Part shown: piece by piece, positions 49,658-61,500 of the stretch
Numbering within the stretch: position 1 is the stretch's first letter
Layout: every line of letters starts with the position of its first letter
NCBI GenBank assembly: GCA_035236585.1
Contig: CP141135.1
Span: forward strand, 73,633,057-73,697,056
Direction: 5' to 3'
DNA: 64,000 bases
Source: Warburgia ugandensis
Lineage: Eukaryota > Streptophyta > Magnoliopsida > Canellales > Canellaceae
The notes under the pieces: generated by a model
The model's input: only the letters and a program-made list of their open reading frames with translations
The model's database searches: none
Told to the model about the DNA's origin: nothing
Program-made: the position numbers and the translations under genes

Positions 49658-52600
49658 CTATTTCGATAACAGAGTAGATGATTCCTCAACGCTGCCTCCC
49701 TGAACCAGCTGATAAAGGACATTGAAAACGCACAAAAGGATTATTCTTGTAGGCATGGAATATAGCATGAATAGATTGGTATCAATAAGAAAAAACTTCA
49801 AGAAAGTGTTACGACGCATTGTAGACATAAGATGCAAAAATGAACATTTCATGTGACAAAGTTAAGACAGGGTCCTGCACTGATATGAGGAAATCAGAAG
49901 AAAGTTGCAGCTGAGATTTTTTTTGTTTACGAAATCACTCCAAAAAAGCATATGACTCTGATGACTTGAATAACCAACATGAAGCACATAAAAGATCACA
50001 TCAAAATGCCTGCAATGACTTTGATCTGATATGATAATTGTGATGGCATTGGCTTGCATAGCAAAGGGAGGCAGAAACTAGGGCCATGATAGATTCAATT
50101 TGCCATTCAATAAAGGAGTATATTGATAATAATGAGGAATGATATATGGAAAATAATCTTCCAGTAAGAAACCATTTATAAAATGTCTTTATATTCTATT
50201 TCCAATGGAACCAGATGGTTACAGCAGAAATCTTATACAGCTTACGTTTACCAACAAGGAATCCCCAATCTATTGACATATAAAAACCCAGAGGCATAGT
50301 GATCCTTGTGCTGATACCCAGTGGAGTTCAGCATATACCTGTGCTGAAGGGGAGCCTTGGCGCAATGTTAGAGTTGTCATCGTGTGACCTTGAGGTCACA
50401 GGTTCAAGGTGTGGAAACAGCCTCTTACAAAATGCAAGGTAAGGCTATGTACTATAGATCCTAGTGGTCTGCCCCTTCCCCAGATCCCGCATAAGAGGGA
50501 GCTTCATGCACCGGGCTGCCCTTTTAGTCATCTTCTTAGAGAGAGAACAAATGGTACGTTTTCTGCTAAACTGATGAAGGACTTCCACTTCACCCCACCC
50601 ACAGCCAATTGGCAATTAGGTGTAGCAGGACGTCCATATGTTCCTAAGAACAGAATGAAAGCTGGTAACTGCAATCATAAACCTGTGTTCACATTTTTTC
50701 TTCTCCTCTCTTGTGAAAATCTCTTACCTGATTGGTTGATGTAAGTAAAGATGTGGAAGATTGAGTAAAACCAGCAAAAGAAGCCATTTTCTGATAGTAA
50801 ATTTTGACAACAATGTCTCAGAATCCTGATAGGATTTGATGGACAAAGGAAGAAGAAAGTCATATTGTAAGTTTCCATTTGAACTCAGAAGACTTAGAAC
50901 CCAGTTATTTGTTTAACAGACTTTCTTAGGTTCAGAAAATTTATACTGTAGTTTTACATCCTGAGCTTTTTAACTATTGAAAGGGTTCTTTTGGGTTATG
51001 GGAGAACCTGGATTAAGTCACATGTCCAACTTGACACCTATTCAGATCAAGTTAAAATCAACTAAACAAGTTTTGTAAGTATTTGATATAATTTCTGTTC
51101 TGAAGAAGAGGAACAATACCAAAGAACCAATTTGTTCATATGCTTCCATAACTTTAGGATCCTCCTCATCTTCGTATCCTACTTGTAATATACGTGGGCC
51201 ATTGACAGACCAAAGGGCTCTTAATCCAGCTTCCTACAAGGAAATGAATGAAATATTAGGCAACAAGGACCGAGTACAGCAGGTCAATAACAACTCAATG
51301 AAAAAGACTCACACGGAGAGAAACAAGTGTTGTTAGAATAAGTAAAACATCTTCCATATTTCATCAATGTCTAGAGGCATTTCTCTATTTTGTACTCTAG
51401 TTTCCCAGGTCTTGAACACAATCCTCAGTACAGACAACTTTCAAAAGTCTAATTGTCAGAATGTGCTGCGTCCTATATTATATTGTCTAGCCAGAAGAAT
51501 TTGTACTTATCCAACAAGTGCATTCTCTCTTGCTGGAAATGCTCAATGTGGAGCTCGGAGAATAGACAGCAACAGTTGTTCCCTTGACTACTTCAATCTA
51601 GGGGAAATAATTCAGTCTCACTGACAAGTAAGCCTAAAAGCTATCATTTCTTTTCTTTTCTTTTTTTATCTTTAACAATATGATAACTTGGCAACATGTG
51701 AGACATGTAGTGATCATGGGGTTTCTATCTTTTCCACACTAACTCTGTATTATATATTTTCACATGCCTCCTAACCTTGCCTTCCACGAAAATGTGTACA
51801 ATTGACAAACAACACTTGTGAGTGTGATTGCTGCCAATATTATCACTTTGAGAGGAAATTATATTTTACAGTTTCAAAGGACATTATACATCCACATCCA
51901 GACAAATAAACTCACAAACACTTACGAAAAGACAAGTCCAACTCTTGCAGAATTAACCGTTAGACAATGGATTACTCAGCTAGGAGGGAGCTTGAACAGC
52001 TCCACCTTTTCTTTAAGGAAACTTGGGGATGTACCCTCCATCCAAACAAGGGAAGAAATTCTTTGACATTGTGGAAAATTCGTAAAGGAAGTTTATAAGC
52101 AAACACAGACCAGTTGCCACTTATAACTCAACCTGCAAGGAGATCATGTAAATAGCTTCTAGTGCTTGTATGCGAATTTCTGGATCATCAACTGGTTCCC
52201 TTTCATGGGATAATGCATTCCCAAGCTCAAGTGGCATTTTTGATGTGTCCTCCTCACTGTAAACCTGCATTGAATTCACCAGACGAAGGAAGAAATTATA
52301 CAATAGCAGGTTGTACGGTATCTAGGCTGTTTGAATGGATAAAGTACAAGAAACTATAGAAAAGAGTCAACATCTAGAAACCAAAAAAATGAGGACTAGA
52401 AACAACAAAAGAGTTTATTCTTACTAGGATAAGCCCTAATTTTACATGCTTAGTCACACCTGATTTTGGAGAAACCAAAACTGATATTGGATGGAAAAGA
52501 ATAAAGAGTGGGAGCTAAATAAATCCTAATCAAAACAGAAAATAAAAAGAAAAATATGGTGAGAAAAAGAAAAAACTGAACTGTGACCACTTAACCAAGC

Positions 52601-55600
52601 ATAATCTCATCCGCTAGACCCACATCTCATATTATGATGAGTATTACTGCTGGTTCCTGATGTCCTTCCAGGTCACAACGGATGCCAGGTTGGAGAAGAT
52701 ACACACACACACACACACCCCACATATCAAGTGTCACAATAGGGAATAGTCAATGTCTGTCTCTGCCCATTTATAATCTAAATAAACAAAGAGCATTATC
52801 AATGCATGTTGAAAGCATGAAAGCATTTAAAAAGTTAGGAAAAGAAGAGACTTTCTACAGGCAAATTCATTAATCGTCTAGGCATGGAGTGCAGCCACCA
52901 ATTATGGGTTTTGAGTTTGGTGGCTATCAGATGCAGATGCAGACACAGGAGTGAAAACAAAAGGAATTATATGGTCAATATTTAAAGTGGCCATATTTAC
53001 TTTTGAGAATATATTTATATGTTCAATGGTTGCTATTGGAGAAAATTACCTTCTTTCCAGCAACCGGCAAAAGTAGAGCCGGCCAAAGAAACTCTGATAT
53101 CAAAAGCAAATCTTTTAGCTGATTCTCAGCTTCAAAACAGCAGTTGCGAATGGTTCCAGAAATCTGCAAGAGACACATCTTACTAAAGATCCAACAATCA
53201 ACGACAAGAAAGACAAGGTAGCAAGGGATGTAACTAAAATAATTTATAGTCAGAGTTTAAAAATTCTAAATGCACTTCGGCATACCAACTCACAAAAAGA
53301 GCGAAGCACATAAAACATTTGAAGTATCTACATAGCAACCACACAAGTGCAGTGAGTGGGAAGAAATAACATATGAATTAAGGCAACTGTTCTCAAAGGA
53401 CATGCATGTTTCTTCATATTAAGATTTTCAGAGTATTGACTACCATATGAAAATTATGGCTAAGAGTAATTTTAATCAGCTAATGTCCCCAAGACAAGGA
53501 CCACTTTATTTACAAGCCAAAAAGAATCCCAGATCACCAATTTAAGCTGATTATCTGGTAACATCCTTCACAGTTCATGGTAGGAAAAAAATATGCAATA
53601 GATCTTGATCATAAGTTTGAGAAGCCAATATGTTGCTTTCGTCAACACCACAAGCTCTACCCATCTCAATGTGAAAGCTGGTTCCACTTCTGCTGAACAA
53701 ATAATTTTACATAATGAACCTCATTCTTACCCCCTTTTTTCGCAATGGATTTGCTGAATCAAATTGACGAATGACTTGTTTCAAAAGGCCCCTCTTAGGA
53801 TCCAACAGGATCTTCCTCCCTTCCTCTACTTTTGAGATGTTTACGAGTATAGAACCAACATGTTCAAAGGGATCATCTGCTTCACATGTAACAGAAGGAA
53901 GAATAAGAGAACTGTCAACATTTAAATATTTGCAACATAAATATAAGGTGTTAAAAACATTAAAAATAATATATAAAAAAGGACAGCCCGGTTCACAAAG
54001 CTCCTGCATATGTGGGGTCTAGGGCAGGGGCAGACCACAAGGATCTACAGTATGCAGCCTTACCTTGTAGTTTTGCAAGAGGCTGTTTTCACGCCTTGAA
54101 CCCATGACCTCCAGGTCACACGACTACAACTCTACCGTTGCACCAAAGACTTCCCTTCTTAAAAATATATATATGTGAGCTGCTAATCAGGGTATGGCCA
54201 TTATAACTGTGAAAGTATTGTGAAACAGAATTACTGGTTTTTCAAGCAATACAAATTATACACCTGCATGTCATATGGTTGATTGAAAGGAAGCCTAGGC
54301 ACAACGGTAAAAGTTGTAGTCATGTGACCTTGAGGTCACGGGTTCAAGGCGTGGAATCAGCCTCTTGCAAAAATACAAGGTAAGGCTGCTTACTTTAGGC
54401 CATTGTGGCCTGCCCCTTTCCCAAACCCCACATAGGCGGGAGCTTTGTGCACCGGGGCTGCCCTTTTATGTCATATGGTTGATTAGTATATAGGAACGAA
54501 TGGATGTTGAACATTTTACATTGGTTAAAAGCAGAAGTAGCAAGACCTAATAGGAGCAATTAGCAGATTGAAGAATGAAACAAGCTTGTCGCTGATACAA
54601 CCTAATGTCTGACACTAATAATGGAATTTTTTAAGTCACGAGACATTTAAAAATGTTTTGAAGTATAAAACATTTTTAAGTGTTCCTCACATTATGTTAG
54701 CCAGTGTCCTAACTATATTACTTCGAGGGTGGAAATGACAAGTAGGTCAGTTGACTTTAAGAGAGAAGTTTTAGATTACAGGCTACTAAGCAAAACCTTT
54801 CTGAATAGCAACTCACGTATAAGCCAAAACTAGTTGAGATTCTTATAACAATAAAAACAACTAGTCAAGGAACAAAAACCACACCTTCTGTTTCAGCCGA
54901 AGATGTACAGAATGATCTCACAAGCTTCAAGATGTACAGGCCTTGCATTTTCTCATCTCCAATCTGAAGAACCAGGGTGCAAGTCAGTGTATTGCTAACC
55001 AAATTGAATATCAACTCTGAGAATTCTAATAACAGGAATCCTTTACTCAAAATTCTTTGAAAAAGCCAAATCCAAGATGAATATACCATTGCAGATAGCA
55101 ACATATTGAAACCATGTATTGCGTGTAATAGGTGCAAATACTTACCTATGCAACCAATAACTACCATTCTGAATTAGTAGATTTGACACTTTGCTGGAAA
55201 AATTACGATGTCAAGAAACAGCAGAAATAAGAAGGTCAAGGGCTTAATGAAGAACTACAGATAGTTCGTTCAGGAGTCAAGTACAATATTTAACACTATA
55301 ATTACCATAACCAGATGATATCAATTAACAGGTAGTTTAGGGGTCACAAAATCAAATAAAAAGGCAGCCCGGTGCACAAAGCTCCTGCATATGCGGGGTC
55401 TGGAGAAGGGGTGGACCACAAGATCAAATAAAGACAGTAAAACATCAAAACAAGAGACCAGTGGGATGGGTACACCAAAACTACAGTTTGTTTAGCAGCA
55501 GAAGGGTATCTTTGTGTTACTTATGGAGAAAAAGACAGAGAAGGTTAGGATTGAGAAAACTGATTGCAACAAACATGAGGTTCGAATTGTGTGCTAAGTT

Positions 55601-58324
55601 CCATCAGTTGGATAAGGAACCATTGCAATCATGATCACTGCAAGCAGTATCTCTGTTCTTGACTACCTCTTATGCTACAGCTTATATCCATTTACTGTGG
55701 CCACAGAACTGCCATGGTCACAGTATCAAATTTGGTTTTCTTCCTATGTGCATGGTCGAACAATTACCTCACAAAAAGAACATATTATTTGAGCAAATGA
55801 GTAGACTGAACTTAATATACCTAGAACAACTAAACTAAGCCTTCCACCACCAATGGAATTCTCTGGAACTCATAACAATAATCTGCAAACTAAATCCTGC
55901 CAAACAAAACTGCAAATCAGCATGTATGGCTGGGCTAACATGCTAGTTAGCTTCCATAAACAAGACCATTTGTTCTAATTTCACTTTTTTGATGATTCTT
56001 TGCATTCCGAGTTTGAAAGATTCAATTGAAGCAACAAAATTCCACAAAGCAATAGGATGTAGCACCATGAAAACCTGCAAGTCATAGTACAAAGTGACTT
56101 CCTAACGTCCACCAGTCATGTTCCACCTGTGCCTGGTGATCGGAAATGCTGACCAAAAGGGGACACAGTGTGTAAGGCCAAAGTCCCAATGGTTTGATTG
56201 GCAAACTATTTTAGTCATCTCATAGTGGCCTACAAATAGGCAGTTTAAAAATTGTAGCAAGATAATTCACATTAAAGAGGCAAGTGAAACCCACTGGACA
56301 AATTAGGATAATCAATCATTTTGATTTGGGCTGTGGTCATCCATGTAGCACCCTGCTAGACCCCATGGGTCCTGTTATCTTACATTGGATCAAAGTGCAT
56401 GCTTTTATGTCCTACAAAGCAAGTGCACATTTACATGTCAATTTGGCAAACCTCACCACATGATGTAGAAAACACCATGTAAATTGTTATTAGCTTATGG
56501 ATAAATTGTACTGAACTTCATATTGATAGACAGCTAAAAGGGCAGCATGGTGTACAAAGCTCCCATGTATGAGGGGTCCAGGGAAGGGGTGGACCACAAA
56601 GGGTCTATAGTACAAAATAAGGAGATGGTTCCCAGCAGTTGCCCAACCACAGAGAGCCAAGTGTATTTGGTTGCATGTGCATCTTAGAAGTGGCATAACA
56701 GCATGCTTAAAGTACACCGATGATAGTACAGTTGAAGGAAGATCTACACAACACCTGAAGCAATGATGCAGCACCCACATTCAACTGCATGAGGTTAACC
56801 AAGAGCATAACTAACAACCTCCTAATACCACAATCTTGTTTGTAAAGTATCTCCATAACCGTTTTAATCATCCCCATTGAAATCATCTTTTCTGCCACGT
56901 CGGAATTCTGTGAGAGATTTACAAGACCTTCTGCAGCAGGCTCTGAAATTTCCTGAAACATTAAATGATTCAGTCGTTTATGATAGAACACCCAAGAAGC
57001 CAACAACAGAATCATACAAAACTAGTGCTTCAAAAGGGAAAGCAATGGGTTTACAATAAAATGCTCCTCTCCAAAGAAGGGCCATGCAGGCTCATGTATA
57101 AATGTAAACATACAACAGTATATGCATGTGTATCGAATGGACTCACATATTCTGTATTATGCACTAGACCGTACAAGCATACAGTAACATATACAGTCCA
57201 GGTTTTGACCATCACCTCTATTTCCAAGAAAACAGTATGGAGATCCCGAACTCCCTTCCCTCGAGAAAATTAGATTAGTCGACCAATTAACTTTTTCGAA
57301 TAATATCCTACACAAACTACTAATTAAATGTGCATATATGCCCGTATAAACAAAATTCTACATGCTTCAGCACAACAGATAATTTGACCAAAATTTCAGA
57401 ACCAACAGAATTATTTATCAATCACCAAATAACTTTCGTGTGCCATGGCTACCAATCATTCTGATGCCAATCAATGATTTTGTTCAACCCAGATTTGTCA
57501 TTTATGCTACTAGCTGCTCACTAAATTTAATATAAATTACTTTCCGATAAACTACTGACATGACATGTATGTTTACACTAGGATAGACAAAATACCGGAT
57601 TCTTCTACAAAAGAAATAGTTCATGAAAAACATTCATCAATCTATCAATCACTAGAAAATTGCCTCCGGCCATCGAACAAAAATTTCAAGTTCCATTTGC
57701 AATTTACGTTTATGGGTGCAAGTCAAAATTTCTTTCAAAAAGAATAAATAGAACTAGCATTTGCAAATGAAATCAAACAACAGACAACACCTTTTTTTCA
57801 CCTAAGAGGTTCGAAAGAGAAGGTAATGCAATTTCTGAATGCTTGGCAAGAACAAGCAATCCATCCTCAGTACCAGTTAAGCCCCTAACAATATCGACAG
57901 CTGCCTTCTTCATCTGCAAGCAGTTGACGGTAAAAATAAGAAACAAAAATGGATAGCGTATATCAAAATCTGAAAATTACTACAATTAAAGAGTGTGAAC
58001 GGCTTCACAGGTATCAATTTCCTTAGAAAATTTCAATAAATTTTAGATTTTTTGTTGACCCATGAACCCACATGAAATGTAAGTTACATCAGGGAAGAAC
58101 ACAACCCAGAAGAAAAGGAATAGAGAAATCTGATGTGGGCTATCTGGGTTGAGTTGCCATGAGATGTTTTTCTAGTTAAATGTTGAAATTAATTGAAAAA
58201 GGGAGAGATAAACGAGCACGGATGCAGTTCTGAAGTGCGTAGTTATTGATGGGAAATGAAGAAAACTTGCCTGTGGAGAAGGGAGGGTCAGAAACGCTAT
58301 GAGTTCTCTGACTTCAGTCGCCAT
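49658..58324 (-). CDS. HGH1: HGH1 homologue (eEF2-folding cofactor, armadillo-like)
   Basis: Nine exons, complement of 58271-58324, 57791-57913, 56755-56952, 54885-54963, 53731-53876, 53050-53163, 52133-52264, 51120-51233, 49658-49708; 1,011 bp, 336 residues. Order of motifs: MATEVRELIAFL; KKAAVDIVRGLTGTEDGL; EPAAEGLVNLSQNSDVAEKM; RRLLVMLLVNLMQL; GDEKMQGLYILKLVRSFC; DPFEHVGSILVNISKVEEGR; RKILLDPKRGLLKQVIRQFD; SGTIRNCCFEAENQL; LWPALLLPVAG; MPLELGNALSHEREPVDD; GYEDEEDPKVMEAYEQIGS; tail LVQGGSVEESSTLLSK. HGH1 proteins are cytosolic helical-repeat cofactors that, in yeast, work with chaperones to fold elongation factor 2. Length equals the family norm. Intron 1 uses AG|GCAAGT, a GC donor. Au SINEs lie in three introns. 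Divergent from GatA across 265 bp. Confidence 0.92.
50346..50526 (+). mobile_element. Au SINE copy 7, in the last HGH1 intron
   Basis: Full-length: GGGGAGCCTTGGCGCAATG head, GTGACCTTGAGGTCACAGG, GGTTCAAGGTGTGGAAACAG with a good box B, ACTATAGATCCTAGTGG and CACCGGGCTGCCCTTTT end. Antisense to HGH1. No clear target-site duplication was seen. Confidence 0.92.
52697..52716. repeat. AC microsatellite in an HGH1 intron
   Basis: About ten AC units. Confidence 0.9.
53977..54159 (-). mobile_element. Au SINE copy 8, in HGH1 intron 4
   Basis: Full-length reverse copy (GGACAGCCCGGTTCACAAAG at the left, TATGCAGCCTTACCTTG, CCTTGAACCCATGACC, GTTGCACCAAAGACTTCCC at the right). Similar AT-rich flanks (TAAAAATAATATATA and TTAAAAATATATATA) may be a decayed duplication. 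Sense with HGH1. Confidence 0.92.
54285..54467 (+). mobile_element. Au SINE copy 9, in HGH1 intron 4
   Basis: Full-length copy with AAGCCTAGGCACAACGGTA head, GGTTCAAGGC box B, and CACCGGGGCTGCCCTTTT end. It is flanked by a perfect 17-bp duplication ATGTCATATGGTTGATT (54268-54284 and 54468-54484), so it is among the younger insertions here. It is inverted relative to copy 8, with 125 bp between. Confidence 0.95.
55361..55422 (-). mobile_element. Au SINE copy 10, 5'-truncated, in HGH1 intron 3
   Basis: Only the SINE 3' end is present (AAGGCAGCCCGGTGCACAAA to GGGTGGACCACA), but ATCAAATAAA flanks both sides (55351-55360 and 55423-55432). It therefore inserted already truncated. Confidence 0.88.
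56535..56614 (-). mobile_element. Au SINE copy 11, truncated, in HGH1 intron 3
   Basis: SINE 3' end (TAAAAGGGCAGCATGGTGTA, GGTGGACCACAAAGGG, TCTATAGTAC); the body stops before the CAGCCTTACC block. No clear duplication. Confidence 0.85.
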
Positions 58325-58589
58325 GGCTGCTCTTCTCGATCACAGCAGATGAAAGAAAGGGTTATAAAGTTGCCATTTAATTTTTACGTTAGTTAAAATA
58401 ATTGAAATAGTTGGCCCCATTTTTACTTCAGCGTCTACCGTTACCCATGCACCCCTTATTTTCAGCTTTCATTTTACGATCTACTTTTTGGACGGTCCAT
58501 ATTGCATGATAAAAAACTTTAGGAGATTATATCCCAGTGGAAGAACGCTAAACACAATCTCCCTCCATTCTGCAAAACCCCCAGCCAAA
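58325..58589. promoter_or_regulatory. Bidirectional promoter between HGH1 and GatA
   Basis: Only 265 bp separate the HGH1 ATG (minus, 58324) and the likely GatA ATG (plus, 58590); 181 bp if the upstream GatA ATG at 58506 is used. Both transcription starts must therefore lie within this short AT-rich stretch. No clear TATA box was identified in either direction. Confidence 0.6.
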
Positions 58590-61500
58590 ATGCCTTTTCC
58601 AATCCAAAACCCTCGTCTTATCCTCAATCACTACCGTTTCCATCCACATTTCCCTCCAAAACCCCAAATTTCCCGCCATTTCCACCATTCTAGGGTTTCA
58701 AACTCCTCCGAACTCCTCACAGAACCCCAATCTTCCCCCTCCACTTCATCTCCCTCGTCTCAAATCCTGACTATCCAAAAGTCCCTCCTCTCTTGCCAAA
58801 AAACAGCAGTCGAAGTCGCCGGAGAATACCTGAACCGGCTCCGGCAAACCGAACCGAAAATTCGAAGTTTCATTCACGTAGCAGAAGAAGGTGTGATAAG
58901 AGAAGCGGAGGAATTGGATAGGAAGATTGAGAGGAATGAAGAATTGGGGATTTTGGCCGGAGTTTTGGTGGGGGTTAAGGATAATATCTGCACCGTTGAT
59001 ATGCCTTCGACTGGGGGATCGAAGATTTTGGATGGCTATCGACCGGCGTTTGATGCGACTGTGGTGAACAGGTTGAAAGAGTGTGGAGCCATTGTTGTTG
59101 GAAAGACGAATTTGGATGAGTTTGGGATGGGGAGTAGCACTGAAGCGTCTGGATTTCACGTTAGTTTTTTTTTTTTAGTTTTTGAATTTTGGCGGATTGG
59201 AAAATGCTTTAATTTTCATGGTCTGTGCCAATTTTTCTTAGATTTTAGTTCTTTTCTGGTTATTGATTTGTTGGGTGAATTAAATTGGATGAAAAATGGG
59301 ATCAATTAAACCTAAGATGAGATTTTACTGACGAAACGTAGTGGTTATTTATCAGAGGTGATGCAGCTGAGAGTTCTGAATTAGATGAGATAATTCTGAT
59401 TGCCTGGTTGAGAAAGCAAGTGTTGATTTGTTGCAGATTTTGGTTTTGAAGCTAACTACGTGACTGTCATTGCTTATTGCATACGAATGATTTTCAGAAT
59501 ATGGCACATAATGTGGTAGGGGGTCCAGTGAATCAATTGCCTGAGATGGTATCTGTTGGTGGGATTTGTTTGACAAGTATCATAGTTGTGTACTACCATT
59601 TCCCTAATTTTTATTGCTACCTTATCATCATCAACCTCATTGTTGCTATCATCATCATATTATAATTTCCTTTTCTGAATGATATCATAATTGTCATATC
59701 ATAACTCCTTTTCTTGCATGATAATATCATCGTAGTTATCTGGGAAATGGTGTTGCAATTCGGGACATGATTATTTGGTAAGTTCCCTCTCCTTTACTGA
59801 GAAATTTTGGTGGTTTATAACAAATTATAAGTAGGAGGCAACACAGGCTTTTTGTTACTGTTGTCTGTACTATCTTCATTGTGCTGTTTACTTCTAAATT
59901 TCAAATAAGACCAGTGAGGTTTTCCTTCCATTATTATTATTATTATTGTTATTTTTCATTTCTGTTATTGTTGCAAAATGTATATTTTATCACCAATTCA
60001 GGAAGATCACATCATTGATGTTTGATGTTGAAACAATGCTGTATTATATATCTGTTTATCCAATGTTTTGGGTTGTCACAGCTGGTTACACTAGAGTTGT
60101 ATAGGTACTCTTGTGCAATATGGATATGGTGGCTATCTTATACTGCTACAATTTCGGGACTTATTATGTACTTGAGACATTCAATCATTCAACATGAGTC
60201 CACTCATCTGATACTACCTGGATTAAGTGGTTCACTTTCTTTTCTTGAAGTCTGAGATGAAGTGATTGACCCATTTTTGCACTTGATATTACCTTTTTTT
60301 GTTTTATTGTCTTGATCAAGTACTTGAGAATGCAAGTTTTTTTCACTTGATCAAATTTACTTGTTGATTCTATCAAGTAGTTGGCCCAAGTTCTAAGTTG
60401 ACCAAAATATTGGCCTTCATTGATTTTTGAACAGAAAATGTTATCTGCTTGTAAGAAGAGTTATTCATTGTTACTTCTCATCTCTTTTTCTATAGGTAAC
60501 TGCAAACCCTTGGGATGTGTCTCGGGTCCCTGGAGGATCATCAGGGGGTTCTGCTGCAGCTGTTTCTGCAAGGCAATGTGTAGTTTCTTTGGGAAGTGAC
60601 ACCGGTGGTAGTGTCAGGCAGCCAGCATCATTCTGTGGGGTTGTTGGCATGAAACCGACATATGGGGGTGTCTCTCGGTTTGGTCTCATGGCATATGCTT
60701 CATCTTTGGATGTCATTGGGTGTTTTGGCTCATCAGTCACTGATGCTGCCATCCTTCTTAGTGCAATTTCTGGCCACGATAGACTTGATGCAACAAGCAG
60801 TAAGCATGTAAGTTTTCCTGTAAGCTGTACTGCTCTAACAACTTATAACTGTTTCTGTCAATGCATCTTTGTTTTCTTGATTGAGATTCATGTAAGGATA
60901 CATGTCTTTGACACAAAAAGGCATGGATTATCCAAGAGAAACCTTCATTCATCTAGTACCTTCCATAAATTATGTTCCTAGTGATGTAACTTTTTCCATC
61001 ACAGGTGCTTACATGAACTACTAGTTACTTGGTATCATCCTTTAGTCTTGTAAAATGACATTTAGTGCTCTGAATGTCGATTGTAACAGCTCTCTTGTGG
61101 TTTCAGGAGGTTCCCAATTATGCCACCGAGCTCATTTCTTCAGAATTTTTGGACTCCAAACCTTTGAAGGGACTAAGGGTTGGATTGATTAGTGAAACCC
61201 TTGGAGATGGTGTTGACACAGGAGTGATATCCTCAATTCAAGCAGCTGCTACACACTTAGAACAATTAGGATCGACTGTGACAGAGGTTTCTTCTTTCTA
61301 ATGCTACTAGTTCCTTTCTGACTGCTAACAATACTTATTCTTCCTTGTCTCCAATGGGGTTGCAGTTCTATTCTTCTTCCAACATTGTATCTTGATGATA
61401 TATTTAATATCTTTCTTTGATGAGTTGCAGGTCTCACTACCTTCATTTTCACTTGGGCTACCGGCCTACTATATTCTAGCTTCATCTGAGTCATCTTCCA

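Noticed and set aside
51034-51119. HGH1 exon 8 reading through to an alternative end (VLFLFFRTEI...)
   Set aside because: A downstream exon at 49658-49708 restores the family-like tail and total length, so the read-through is intron.
54288-54380. tRNA gene candidate (box A and box B like motifs)
   Set aside because: Belongs to the tRNA-derived head of an Au SINE; there is no complete cloverleaf and a SINE body follows.
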